Numbered from the stretch's first letter, positions 6,430 through 13,618 are shown. The stretch is 24,784 nucleotides of DNA from Nanobdellota archaeon (GCA_021818665.1 JAKATQ010000009.1:1-24784); one strand, 5' to 3'. The notes: generated by a model from the letters alone, not told the origin. Numbers and translations are program-made.

Positions 6430-7167
6430 TTAATTTGATATGATATGCTTCTCCTTCCAAGTCTTGAATAAGTAATACCATATTTGTAAAGAGTAAACAT
6501 TTCCTTTAGTTATGTACTTCTTCTTTGCGAATTTGCTAAGAGTGATATCCTGCGATTTCTTCCATTTGTCTGAATTGCAATGCAATTGCGCTATAAATTC
6601 TTTATCACGGTTTTTAATTTTCCCCTCCAAGTTTTTATATCTATAGATTTTGTTCTCAGGCAAATCTACACCATATCGCTTACCATGCCCAAATATATAT
6701 AATATCTTAAATTTCTTATCTAAGAGAATTTGTTCTAAGTGTTCCTTGGAATATACAAGATAGGTATTATATTTGTAGTTAGTTTTTCGAAGCCATAAAA
6801 AAAGCCAAAAAACGCCAGACCAATAAAATTGTACTAAATTAAATATTCTTTGCCTTTCTACAAATAAAATCGCTGTATCTGCGTTATTGGAGTTTTTATT
6901 AAAATAAGGAGATACTATTAATGCAGATAAAATAGTATTGATTGAACTAAAAATTAAAATAACACCAAGAAATAAAAATAAAATAATAAAAGCCCATAAA
7001 AAACCAATAATTGTCACAGGGACTATTAATTTATAGTATATACTCTGAACTATAAAATAGTTTCCTATAATAAGAAGACATACCGCGATTATAATCGGTT
7101 TGTATAATACATAAATGCGGTTATTTCCAAATTTAACTCTATTTTTCCCACCTTTTATTTCTTCCAT
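6430..7167 (-). CDS. Membrane-anchored protein with caspase/CHAT-like His...Cys motif
   Basis: A 245-aa protein; I use the ATG at 7167, set by the TATA box, rather than the TTG at 7173. Residues about 22-45 and 48-85 form two to three transmembrane helices, with another hydrophobic stretch at 110-127. The C-terminal soluble part reads FKILYIFGHGKRYGVDL (153-169) and later EFIAQLHCNSD (190-200). A strand ending in GHG and a second strand ending in a Cys, about 36 residues apart, match the His-Cys dyad layout of caspase-fold peptidases (H161, C197). This is a motif-based suspicion, not an established assignment. The gene is strongly AT-rich and sits in an accessory patch beside tRNA-Gln, suiting an effector of a defence or stress system. 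Alternatives include an unrelated membrane protein in which HG and C are incidental. Confidence 0.6.
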   Translation of the reverse strand: MEEIKGGKNRVKFGNNRIYVLYKPIIIAVCLLIIGNYFIVQSIYYKLIVPVTIIGFLWAFIILFLFLGVILIFSSINTILSALIVSPYFNKNSNNADTAILFVERQRIFNLVQFYWSGVFWLFLWLRKTNYKYNTYLVYSKEHLEQILLDKKFKILYIFGHGKRYGVDLPENKIYRYKNLEGKIKNRDKEFIAQLHCNSDKWKKSQDITLSKFAKKKYITKGNVYSLQIWYYLFKTWKEKHIISN

Positions 7168-7192
7168 ATACAAAAGGTCAATTAGCCTATTT

Positions 7193-7200
7193 TATTTAAA
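7193..7200 (-). promoter_or_regulatory. Box A/TATA of the membrane His-Cys gene
   Basis: TTTAAATA on the minus strand is centred about 29 nt before the ATG at 7167 and supports that start. Confidence 0.5.
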
Positions 7201-7270
7201 TTTTGTAAACTTTTAAAAATACTTTAAATTAGTGCCATTTCTACTAGATAGCATTATCCCCCATAGAAAG

Positions 7271-7343
7271 TAGCCCCGATCGGATTTGAACCGATGTTCA
7301 CTGGTTCAGAGCCAGTTGTCCTTGGCCGCTAGACTACGGGGCT
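7271..7343 (-). tRNA. tRNA-Gln, anticodon CUG
   Basis: The minus strand folds as a complete cloverleaf of 73 nt. The acceptor arms are AGCCCCG and CGGGGCT with discriminator A. The D arm starts GTCTAGCGG. The anticodon stem ACTGG/CCAGT encloses loop CTCTGAA, giving anticodon CUG. The variable loop is GAACA, and the T arm is TCGG-TTCAAAT-CCGA. CCA is not encoded and there is no intron. Its 3' end faces the AT-rich patch at 5164-7167, the usual orientation for tRNA-targeted integration, although no duplicated 3' end was seen. A TATA box lies 31 nt upstream. Confidence 0.95.
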
Positions 7344-7357
7344 ATGATTATTATAGT

Positions 7358-7984
7358 ATGCTAAATGCGATTTTAAACGTTTATCGCGGCACGTATAAGG
7401 CTTTAAAGCACCCCTTCTCCGATATACGCATGGTAAAAAAGCCTAGATGCGAAGGAAGCGTGCTTCTTTACATTGCGATAGCTGCCATGCTGGTTCTGAT
7501 CTATGCCATATCGTTCGTAAGTTTCGGCTCGATCCTCCAGAAGACCCTTCTAGTGGCCGGCGCATTCGTCCTGTTCGTAGTAGCGACGTTGGGGAACCAG
7601 AAAGTTCTGCAGGCTCTGCAGCTTGTGATAGTTGCCGGCGCGCTGCTCGGGTTCCTGCAGCTGCAGCCGATATACTCTCTCGCAGTTATGCTGATCGTAG
7701 CCGTTCTAATGGTAGCTTACCTTTTCTCCATAGAGCACTATAAGAAAGAACCGGTAGGCGCTATCGGGAGCTTTGGGTTCGTGCTCCTGGCGATAGGTTT
7801 GGCTTTCAACACCGGTTCCAATCCGTTGATCACAGGGGCCGCTTTAGGCTTCGGTGCGCTCGCTATAGCAGTCTACTCTTCCGCGTCCTTCTTCCTTTAC
7901 CGCATAAGACTGCAGATCGTATGGGTGGCATTGAACATAGTCTTTGCGATAAGTCCTCTGGTGCTGTTTGTTTCCAATGCCTGA
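7358..7984 (+). CDS. Polytopic membrane protein, 208 aa
   Basis: About six to seven hydrophobic helices follow an amphipathic N-terminus (MLNAILNVYRGTYKALKHPF). The rest is Ala/Leu/Val-rich with few charges between helices. No transport or catalytic motif was found. The ALKHPF start followed by a helix bundle is loosely reminiscent of Yip1-type proteins, but I would not assign it. There are two possible starts: ATG 7358, or ATG 7430 (MVKKPRCEGS), which has CTTTAAAG (7401-7408) 26 nt upstream in the leaderless arrangement typical of this genome. The longer open frame reaching into the antisense of tRNA-Gln is rejected. The stop is 4 bp from the stop of the convergent DUF72 gene. Confidence 0.7.
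   Translation: MLNAILNVYRGTYKALKHPFSDIRMVKKPRCEGSVLLYIAIAAMLVLIYAISFVSFGSILQKTLLVAGAFVLFVVATLGNQKVLQALQLVIVAGALLGFLQLQPIYSLAVMLIVAVLMVAYLFSIEHYKKEPVGAIGSFGFVLLAIGLAFNTGSNPLITGAALGFGALAIAVYSSASFFLYRIRLQIVWVALNIVFAISPLVLFVSNA
7370..7378 (-). promoter_or_regulatory. TATA box of tRNA-Gln
   Basis: GTTTAAAAT on the minus strand is centred 31 nt before the mature tRNA 5' end, giving a predicted 5' leader of about 5 nt. It lies inside the N-terminal coding region of the head-to-head gene if that gene starts at 7358. Confidence 0.45.
7401..7408 (+). promoter_or_regulatory. Possible internal TATA box favouring a start at 7430
   Basis: CTTTAAAG is centred 26 nt before the ATG at 7430, the same spacing as other genes here. 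It could make 7430 the true start of the membrane protein. Confidence 0.35.
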
Positions 7985-7988
7985 AAAA

Positions 7989-8669
7989 TCACAGGGCTTT
8001 GAGCATCATCCTGCCGTTCGCCAGCATGCCATGGTCGTTGTTGAACATGACGTACGAAGACGCGGGTTTCAGGGCTTTTATTCGCCTAGCCATACCCGCT
8101 ATCTCCCTGTCAGAATATGTGTAGTCATACCAGTCCGTCCTGCCGTGGACCCGCAGATAGACGCGCTTAGAAGTCTTCATGAAAAAAGTGCCTCGCGGAG
8201 AATCCACGCTCACCATCGTGATCCCCAGCCGTTTTATCCTGTCATATACGTCATCGCTGAACCATTTCACGTTCCTAGCCTCGAGTGCTAAGCGATCGCC
8301 AAGGTCGAACTTAGACGCGAAGGCCGCGACTCTTTCCAGGCTATTCGGCGTCAGCATCGGCGGGAGCTGGAAAAGGTAGAAGCGCACGAGGTGGTCGAGT
8401 GGCTTGAAAAGCCGGAGGAACTTTCGGAAAATGGGATGGCTCCTTTCGTTCAGCTTGAAGCGGTGTGTTATAAGCTGGTTTACTTTTACCGCCCACGCAA
8501 GCCCAGTGCCCTTTTTTGTCCAGGACTTAACCTGTGACGGGAAAGGGAACCTGTAGAAGCTGGTGTTCAGCTCTATGGCGTTAAGACCTGATCTCTCGAT
8601 ATACCAATCAAGCGTCCCGCCTTCGTTCCAAGAGTAAGCCCATCCAGAGGTGCCTACATAGGCTTTCAT
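7989..8669 (-). CDS. DUF72 (YecE-like) family protein
   Basis: A 226-aa TIM-barrel-type DUF72 protein. Family marks in order are VGTSGWAYSW at 5-14, NAIELNTSFYRFP at 30-42 (the E-x-N-x-x-FYR-x-P motif), WAVKVNQLITHR at 59-70, a central LALEARNVKWF, and the C-terminal YVMFNNDHGMLANGRMM (N-N...G-x-x-x-N). The molecular function of DUF72 is not established. The family is widespread in bacteria and archaea. It lies 31 nt downstream of pyrophosphatase on the same strand, so the two may be co-transcribed, and it converges on the membrane protein gene with a 4-bp gap. At 226 aa it is within the short range for the family. Confidence 0.88.
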   Translation of the reverse strand: MKAYVGTSGWAYSWNEGGTLDWYIERSGLNAIELNTSFYRFPFPSQVKSWTKKGTGLAWAVKVNQLITHRFKLNERSHPIFRKFLRLFKPLDHLVRFYLFQLPPMLTPNSLERVAAFASKFDLGDRLALEARNVKWFSDDVYDRIKRLGITMVSVDSPRGTFFMKTSKRVYLRVHGRTDWYDYTYSDREIAGMARRIKALKPASSYVMFNNDHGMLANGRMMLKAL

Positions 8670-8700
8670 TACAGGATAAGTCGCCGGGCGGTAATAACCG

Positions 8701-9210
8701 TTATGTCAGCGCGGCTTCCTTTATCTGCCTGAGCGCATCCTCACGCCCTTTGAAGCCGTTGAATTTCATGAACTTGCCCTTTTCAAGCTCTTTGTAATGC
8801 TCGTAGAAGTGCTTTATCTTGTCTTTTAAGTATTCAGGGACGTCCGATGCTTCTTTTAGGGAAGCCGAAGCCGGGTCGACCTTTTCAACGGGTACGGCAA
8901 GCACCTTGTTGTCCTCCCCTTCCTCGTCCTGCATCTCTGCTATGCCTATCGCACGGCACTTGACCAGCATGCCCGGAGCTATGGGCGTCGACGATATGAC
9001 CATAACGTCTAGCGGATCGCCGTCTTTGCCTTCGGTATTGAGGACGAAGCCGTAATTCGTAGGATATGTCATCGCCGTAAACAATACGCGATCCAGTTTT
9101 ATGCCGTCCAGCTCCTCGTCGTATTCGTATTTGCAGTTGCTTCCGACCGGTATCTCTATCATGGCGTAAAACGTCTCAGGAAAGTCTTTCGTCTGTTTGC
9201 TGAGTTCCAT
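8701..9210 (-). CDS. ppa: Inorganic pyrophosphatase (family I)
   Basis: A 169-aa soluble pyrophosphatase that splits PPi to two phosphates, pulling biosynthetic reactions forward. Active-site residues are visible: IEIPVGSNCKYEYD at 18-31 (K27, E29), R41 in LDRVLF, Y53 in TYPTNYGF, and the signature DGDPLDVMV at 63-71 with metal ligands D63, D65 and D68. A later EDNKVLAVPVEKVDP carries further acidic ligands. I moved the start from 9255 to the ATG at 9210 because a strong TATA box (9233-9240) lies exactly where the longer version would be coding. The remaining length fits the single-domain family. It may be co-transcribed with the DUF72 gene 31 nt downstream. Confidence 0.95.
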   Translation of the reverse strand: MELSKQTKDFPETFYAMIEIPVGSNCKYEYDEELDGIKLDRVLFTAMTYPTNYGFVLNTEGKDGDPLDVMVISSTPIAPGMLVKCRAIGIAEMQDEEGEDNKVLAVPVEKVDPASASLKEASDVPEYLKDKIKHFYEHYKELEKGKFMKFNGFKGREDALRQIKEAALT

Positions 9211-9232
9211 ATCGTATGTGGCTGCTTTTTTG

Positions 9233-9240
9233 TATTTAAA
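9233..9240 (-). promoter_or_regulatory. Box A/TATA of pyrophosphatase
   Basis: TTTAAATA on the minus strand is centred 27 nt before the ATG at 9210. It defines the start and predicts a leaderless mRNA. Confidence 0.6.
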
Positions 9241-9274
9241 AGTTTCTAGAGGCACTTTTATATGGGATGAACGG

Positions 9275-9287
9275 CTATAATAAAATA
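9275..9287 (+). promoter_or_regulatory. TATA box of the 44-aa ORF
   Basis: CTATAATAAAATA lies 13-25 nt before the ATG at 9300, as expected for a leaderless gene. Confidence 0.4.
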
Positions 9288-9299
9288 AGAGGTTGTATT

Positions 9300-9434
9300 A
9301 TGGGAGACAGTGCATTCGGACCGACAGACTCGAATTTCAACAAGATAAGAAAGAAGAATGAAATTTCGTATAAGTCAGGATTCTCGGGGTCGTCCTGGCC
9401 GACTCCACCGGAAAAGAAAGAAAAGAAAAAGTGA
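9300..9434 (+). CDS. Small basic hypothetical protein, 44 aa
   Basis: ATG at 9300 to TGA at 9432-9434 encodes 44 residues: MGDSAFGPTDSNFNKIRKKN, then a Ser/Gly-rich middle and a lysine-rich tail (PEKKEKKK). It is divergent from pyrophosphatase and convergent with the surface-protein gene. A TATA element at the standard distance supports it being a real leaderless gene. It is probably disordered. The family is not recognised. Confidence 0.5.
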   Translation: MGDSAFGPTDSNFNKIRKKNEISYKSGFSGSSWPTPPEKKEKKK

Positions 9435-9451
9435 GCCGAAAGGCAAAGATC

Positions 9452-10312
9452 CTAGCGCGGCCGTGGCTTTCCGGTCGTAAGAGGCTGCGGCGGCGCCTGT
9501 ATCGCGCCAGGATACGGCTCGGTCCCTACGGTGAGCAGAGCCGTCTTACCACCGCCGCAGAAGTCCCCGTTAAATGAAAGTATATACGTGCCCTGCGGAG
9601 CGGATGCCAGGGCAGAGAAGGATATCGTACCAGTTGCGCGTTTGTTCAGTGCGAGCGTTTCGCTTGCAGGCGCCAATGACAGGTTGAGTCCGGGATGCGT
9701 GTCGAGCTCCAGTCTCGTCGTCTGCGGAGGGGAATAGCTTTCACTGCACGTATAATTATAGGCGTATATCGGAGAATCTGCCGCTACGCTGGTATTAGAC
9801 ACGTACACCCTGCCCGTACACGCAGAATATTGTTTTTGGCATATGAACTCGCCGTTGTCTGCAAGATAGCAAGCGGTCGGTAGCGTGCCGCGGCATTCTG
9901 TCGTGCCGTTCGCGTATCCTGCGCATGACTGACCGCTGCTACCGGCGGAGTAGTTTATCAGCGTCGCGTTTTCCGCATGGTATAATACAAGAGAGTTTTC
10001 TATGGTGTGATTTGAGGCGTTTTGCACAGCGAGACCGACATAACTCAAGCTAAAAGATATGTTGCCGCTGCTTCCTGGATTAAGCACGTAATCCGTATAT
10101 CCAGATACGTTGTATACGGACATGCTAGAACCGTTTAGAAGCATCGAGGCGGTCTTTGTCAGAGAGGCAGGGCACGCCAGCCCATAGGACGGTGAACTGC
10201 CGGGATATATGTAATACTGAACTCCCGCGGGCATCACCAGCTGTAGATACAATAATATAACTCCAATCACAAGAAGAGATACTACCAAAATTGCGGTCAG
10301 GCGCGAGTCCAT
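9452..10312 (-). CDS. Membrane-anchored extracytoplasmic protein rich in glycosylation sequons
   Basis: A 286-aa protein with an N-terminal hydrophobic segment (residues 5-27, LTAILVVSLLVIGVILLYLQ). This is most likely an uncleaved anchor or signal. A Ser/Thr/Asn/Tyr-rich ectodomain follows with eleven N-x-S/T sequons, among them NGS, NVS, NIS, NAS, NHT, NAT, NYS, NGT, NTS, NYT and NLS, fitting archaeal N-glycosylation. Several cysteines in the middle region (for example CAGYANGTTEC and CYLADNGEFICQ) may form disulfides outside the cell. The last third is beta-sandwich-like (TGTISFSALASAPQGTYILSF). A Pro-rich tail ends it. No enzyme motif was seen; a cell-surface role is inferred from topology. 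Confidence 0.7.
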   Translation of the reverse strand: MDSRLTAILVVSLLVIGVILLYLQLVMPAGVQYYIYPGSSPSYGLACPASLTKTASMLLNGSSMSVYNVSGYTDYVLNPGSSGNISFSLSYVGLAVQNASNHTIENSLVLYHAENATLINYSAGSSGQSCAGYANGTTECRGTLPTACYLADNGEFICQKQYSACTGRVYVSNTSVAADSPIYAYNYTCSESYSPPQTTRLELDTHPGLNLSLAPASETLALNKRATGTISFSALASAPQGTYILSFNGDFCGGGKTALLTVGTEPYPGAIQAPPQPLTTGKPRPR

Positions 10313-10365
10313 AAGTCATAGGTGCTTAGATTAATTACATAAGCGGCATATCAGTATGAGATATG

Positions 10366-10375
10366 CATAAATATA
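10366..10375 (+). promoter_or_regulatory. TATA box of the M48 protease gene
   Basis: CATAAATATA is centred about 33 nt before the ATG at 10404 and overlaps the region just before an in-frame GTG at 10377. This supports the ATG. Confidence 0.4.
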
Positions 10376-10403
10376 TGTGTTCTTCATAGATATTAATCAA
10401 AAT

Positions 10404-12008
10404 ATGCCATCGCACGGTCTCGAAATACCGCTGGATGTAAAAGCCAAATCTTCGCCCAAGATTCCAAAGATGCCGCTTGTACTGGGGCCGTATCCCAGAT
10501 ACATAGAAGAGGCAGGGAGATACGGCGCGCGATATGACATGTTCGGCGATGGATACAGATTTCTCTCGGAATTAGCCAGGATAGACGAGGAATCGTACTA
10601 CATAAACCTAAAATCCTCGATCGACTTCGGACTGGTCGGCAAGAGGTTCCACCATAATTCGGAGAAGATAAGGGACGAATACGGCTCATTTGGATTGGAA
10701 AGCCTGATAGAGGATAAAGACCTTGAAAACGGCGTAGTCTACGTTTACTCAAGATCCGGAAAGAGGAGAGCCGTGAAGTGCACTCTCGGCGAATTATGGG
10801 ACGCCGATGCAGAGGAGAACGAAGCGTTCCATCCTCTTTCAGGAAAAAGAGAAGATTTCAGGTTCGGGAGCGGGCGCAGGCCGACTTCGATGTCGCTTAT
10901 AAAAAATGAGGCGACCGGCATGGATTTTCTATTGTCCAATGAAAAATTCACAATCTGTGTAAAGGATGGAGGAAAGAACAGGCTGATGCATGCTATTGAG
11001 ACCATGGACGGCAACAAAACTTCCACCGCATCTAAGCCGCGCGTTTCGTACATATACAAGATAACCGACTTGGACGGTTACGTCAATGTTAGGGACAGTC
11101 GGTTCTTCAGGCTGTCCGGCTCAAAGCTGGAAGAGATAACGAAAGATGCCTATAAATCGGGCACCGGAGAGCCGATCGGCTTCATCGGTAGACTTCGAAA
11201 GAATATGGGCACGATGAAGGGCAGGATGTACACCGTCATGGGCATAGAAGGCGCGGCCGGCTTCGTAGCAATAAACTACCTTCTCTACCAAGCAATCTAC
11301 ACCGGAGACGTGACAAACTTTATCGTAGGCTCCATCGGAATAAATATCGCCAGCGGGCTTTCCGCTCTGGTGCTTATGCCAAAAATGTTCGGCGTTAAAT
11401 GGGCAAACATGCCGAATGTAAAGAAGATGGCTGCTAAATTGGACGTCAAGCTCAGAAAGGTCGGCATAGCCGACGTCGAGGAGCCAAACGCCTTCGCGTA
11501 TGGCATGGCCGGCGTAGGAGGCAACATCGCCTTTACTAAAGGCATATTCGAGAAGCTCAAGCCCAGAGAGATGGTAGCCGTTCTGCAGCACGAGTTAGGC
11601 CACATCAGAAGGAACGCGACCACGAAATTCTTAGGCTTGAGCATAGGCACCACTCTGTTATATGCAATTCCCATAGCGCTCAACGACTACAGTCTTTTCT
11701 GGCTGCTTAATCTAGGACTCATAGGAGGGCTCTATATGGGCGGCGGGACAAACAGGATAGTAAGATACGAGGAATCGAAAGCCGACGAATTCGCCGCGAA
11801 ACACGGGCTTTCAGAGTACCTGAAGACCGGGCTTCTAAAGATCGCCAAGACGAATAACTTTTCAATCGAAGGCAGCCACCCGTCTGTGCACAACAGGATA
11901 AAGCGCCTTGACTGTCTGTCGCCGTTGTACGGAGACGCGGACCTCGCTGAAATAGACGCCGCCGGAGAAGAGATAAAAGCGGCGATGTACAAGTACGGTA
12001 AAAATTAA
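10404..12008 (+). CDS. M48-family (HtpX-like) zinc metalloprotease with long N-terminal extension
   Basis: A 534-aa integral-membrane metalloprotease; the start at ATG 10404 is preferred over GTG 10377. The N-terminal ~265 residues form a soluble region I do not recognise. Two hydrophobic segments follow (about 279-300 and 304-326). The peptidase core then has HELGH at 396-400 (zinc ligands H396 and H400, catalytic E397). Two more hydrophobic stretches occur at 408-425 and 431-447. The third zinc ligand is E457 in YEESKADEFAAKHG, and the family tail motif HPSVHNRIKRL is at 492-502. HtpX-type proteases degrade damaged membrane proteins on the cytoplasmic side. Typical HtpX is about 290 aa, so the N-terminal half is an unusual addition that may recognise substrates. 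Confidence 0.88.
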   Translation: MPSHGLEIPLDVKAKSSPKIPKMPLVLGPYPRYIEEAGRYGARYDMFGDGYRFLSELARIDEESYYINLKSSIDFGLVGKRFHHNSEKIRDEYGSFGLESLIEDKDLENGVVYVYSRSGKRRAVKCTLGELWDADAEENEAFHPLSGKREDFRFGSGRRPTSMSLIKNEATGMDFLLSNEKFTICVKDGGKNRLMHAIETMDGNKTSTASKPRVSYIYKITDLDGYVNVRDSRFFRLSGSKLEEITKDAYKSGTGEPIGFIGRLRKNMGTMKGRMYTVMGIEGAAGFVAINYLLYQAIYTGDVTNFIVGSIGINIASGLSALVLMPKMFGVKWANMPNVKKMAAKLDVKLRKVGIADVEEPNAFAYGMAGVGGNIAFTKGIFEKLKPREMVAVLQHELGHIRRNATTKFLGLSIGTTLLYAIPIALNDYSLFWLLNLGLIGGLYMGGGTNRIVRYEESKADEFAAKHGLSEYLKTGLLKIAKTNNFSIEGSHPSVHNRIKRLDCLSPLYGDADLAEIDAAGEEIKAAMYKYGKN

Positions 12009-12052
12009 ACGGGGCCGCAGAGTGCGATGTAAGCCGCTTAAACTCGTTGGAC

Positions 12053-12664
12053 TCACGACAGCAATCGCTTTATATTCTCTACAAGCGATTCGAAATTATT
12101 GCAGGTTATAGAGTCCATGAATTGGTTCCTCATGTCGGATATCGGATTGAACAGTATCCTGAATTGTGCCCCTCGCAACATATCTACGTCGTTAAAGGAG
12201 TCCCCTATCGCGAGGACCGTGTCAGTCGGCGCCTTCAGTTTCCTTAGGACTTCGCCCTTTTGACCTCCGACATCAAATGAGCACGATTCTATGCGGTCGT
12301 GAGAGACACTGAAATGGTTTGCGAACATACGCCACCCAGGATGTTTGCCTAGCACAATGTCTATGAACTCCTCGAAGGAATCCGATATTATCGCGCATTT
12401 CACGCCTGGGATCGAACTTATTGCGGTCATTGCTTTATCGGCTCCGCGAAACGGTGTAACGCTGCGCAGGACGCTTTCTATGGTACTGAAAGAGATATCG
12501 TGTCTGCGGATAGCCTCTATACGAGATTCCATGAGGCGCCTGAAATCCGGTATGTCCCTGGTCGTCGCCGAAAGCTCGGGGATGCCGAGTCTTCCACCTA
12601 TTATGGGCCAGATCTCCGGCACAAAGACTCCTTCCAGATCCGATGCCACCAGCTTAGTTGCCAT
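12053..12664 (-). CDS. thrH: ThrH-type HAD phosphatase (phosphoserine/homoserine)
   Basis: A 203-aa HAD hydrolase. Motif I is ASDLEGVFVPEIW at 7-19, with nucleophile D9 and acid/base E11 (D-x-E rather than D-x-D). It is followed by ATTRDIPDFRRLM at 33-45. This pair is the hallmark of ThrH, which dephosphorylates phosphoserine and transfers phosphate to homoserine in Pseudomonas. Motif II is IISDSFEEF (S94). A lysine at 136 begins the third segment, and motif III is AIGDSFNDVDML (D155, D159). It probably serves serine or threonine metabolism. Substrate preference is taken from the family, not from this sequence. It is convergent with the protease gene and has its own promoter. Confidence 0.85.
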   Translation of the reverse strand: MATKLVASDLEGVFVPEIWPIIGGRLGIPELSATTRDIPDFRRLMESRIEAIRRHDISFSTIESVLRSVTPFRGADKAMTAISSIPGVKCAIISDSFEEFIDIVLGKHPGWRMFANHFSVSHDRIESCSFDVGGQKGEVLRKLKAPTDTVLAIGDSFNDVDMLRGAQFRILFNPISDMRNQFMDSITCNNFESLVENIKRLLS

Positions 12665-12684
12665 TTAATCACTAAGTCGGACAA

Positions 12685-12694
12685 CATATTTATG
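12685..12694 (-). promoter_or_regulatory. Box A/TATA of thrH
   Basis: CATAAATATG on the minus strand is centred 26 nt before the ATG at 12664. Confidence 0.5.
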
Positions 12695-12823
12695 GATATG
12701 GATGAAGACGGATATTAGCAGACTTCCAGCGGACGGAGCCGACAGTAAGCCTCCTTTGATACAGCGGCATTTTTAGAGATGCGCAGATATTGTAATCTTT
12801 CTAAATTACTGCATAGTAGCAAA

Positions 12824-12837
12824 GTATAAATATAATA
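12824..12837 (+). promoter_or_regulatory. TATA box of the putative toxin-antitoxin operon
   Basis: GTATAAATATAATA would place transcription start near 12855. The mRNA would carry a short leader containing a Shine-Dalgarno sequence, unlike most genes here. Confidence 0.5.
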
Positions 12838-12858
12838 TGGTATCATATTAAAATCTAT

Positions 12859-12865
12859 AAGGAGG
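12859..12865 (+). promoter_or_regulatory. Shine-Dalgarno sequence AAGGAGG
   Basis: A strong ribosome-binding site 11 nt before the ATG at 12877. It is notable because nearly all neighbouring genes look leaderless. Confidence 0.6.
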
Positions 12866-12876
12866 GGCGTATAAAA

Positions 12877-13227
12877 ATGGAAAAAGAAAGTAAACTGGAA
12901 ACAAAATTGACTGGGCAAAAATGCTTGAATCTACCGGTGGTAGAGAGAAAGCTCAGAAAAATCGCCATACCTGTGGAAGAAGTAGGATACGCGACATCGC
13001 TGGGCGAGCTTGAAAAAGAGGGCATAAATCTAGAGATGCTAAATGAAGGATCGGAATGGCTTACAAAAACAATGCAGGGCGACCTTTACATATTGGATAA
13101 GAATAAGAAAAACTTATTCCGATTCCATGAGGGCGGCGGAGTCGAGGTGCCGTATTCTCCTCTTATGGAATCACTACTCGAACATTCAAAAATAGGCGGA
13201 TCAAAGTACGATCCGTCATACGGTTAG
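12877..13227 (+). CDS. Hypothetical protein upstream of RelE-like toxin (candidate antitoxin), 116 aa
   Basis: A 116-aa soluble protein with a charged, lysine/glutamate-rich N-terminus (MEKESKLETKLTGQ). The middle is mixed (VERKLRKIAIPVEEVGYATS, then GELEKEGINLEMLNEGSEW) and the tail is Gly/Tyr-rich (GGSKYDPSYG). It has no recognised antitoxin DNA-binding motif (AbrB, RHH, HTH or Phd-like) and is longer than typical RelB. It is 12 nt upstream of the RelE-like gene, which shows no promoter of its own, so the two are probably one transcript. Position makes it a candidate antitoxin of a new type, but this is inference only; it could simply be an unrelated first gene. Its translation signal (AAGGAGG) would allow high expression relative to the toxin. 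Confidence 0.7.
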   Translation: MEKESKLETKLTGQKCLNLPVVERKLRKIAIPVEEVGYATSLGELEKEGINLEMLNEGSEWLTKTMQGDLYILDKNKKNLFRFHEGGGVEVPYSPLMESLLEHSKIGGSKYDPSYG

Positions 13228-13239
13228 CATATAATCTCC

Positions 13240-13545
13240 ATGGAATATGATACTTTTAGCTGCAGGCTCGATAGAGGCGATAACCCAGTACACGGCATAG
13301 AAGTGTCTAGGGACTTTTTCAGGACGCTTAGCAAACTTAGCAGGAAGGACAAGAAGACCCTCGAGGCGACGCTCGGCAAAATGGAAGAGATAAGCTGCCG
13401 GCCCGAGCACTACAAGCCGCTTTGCGGGCCGCTGAAAGGCTACCGGAGGGCGCATATAGGGTCACTCGTCGCGCTATACTCGGTAAATACAGCCGAAAAG
13501 AAGATCGCGTTCGAGAAGCTCGCGCACCACGATTCCGTTTATTGA
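13240..13545 (+). CDS. RelE/ParE-superfamily toxin-like protein, 101 aa
   Basis: A 101-aa protein of RelE/ParE superfamily shape. Basic helical N-terminal half: SRDFFRTLSKLSRKDKKTLE (23-42). The beta-sheet core has YKPLCGPLKGYRRAHIGS (58-75), corresponding to the conserved P-L-x-G-x-L-x-G-x-R-R-x-x-x-G pattern of archaeal RelE, then LVALYSV and the C-terminal HHDSVY. RelE proteins cleave mRNA in the ribosomal A site, using basic residues; R69, R70 and the C-terminal H/Y are plausible here. It lacks an obvious Shine-Dalgarno or TATA of its own and lies 12 nt after the 116-aa gene. The first 20 residues are an extra extension relative to minimal RelE. Confidence 0.78.
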   Translation: MEYDTFSCRLDRGDNPVHGIEVSRDFFRTLSKLSRKDKKTLEATLGKMEEISCRPEHYKPLCGPLKGYRRAHIGSLVALYSVNTAEKKIAFEKLAHHDSVY

Positions 13546-13590
13546 CAATCCCATCCTACTCCAAAGCGTTTACGGCGCGATAGGTATAGA

Positions 13591-13599
13591 TATATAAAT
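13591..13599 (+). promoter_or_regulatory. Box A/TATA of the 13619 gene
   Basis: TATATAAAT is centred 24 nt before the ATG at 13619, ruling against the upstream GTG at 13604. Confidence 0.5.
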
Positions 13600-13618
13600 C
13601 ATTGTGCCATTACGTTTT

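Noticed and set aside
7201..7295. Attachment-site duplication of the tRNA-Gln 3' end
   Set aside because: I looked for the tRNA 3' terminal sequence elsewhere in the patch and saw no second copy; a 7-base TAGCCCC match at 22399-22405 is too short.
7286..7357. N-terminal extension of the membrane protein into the tRNA
   Set aside because: It would read antisense through tRNA-Gln; the ATG at 7358 or 7430 is preferable.
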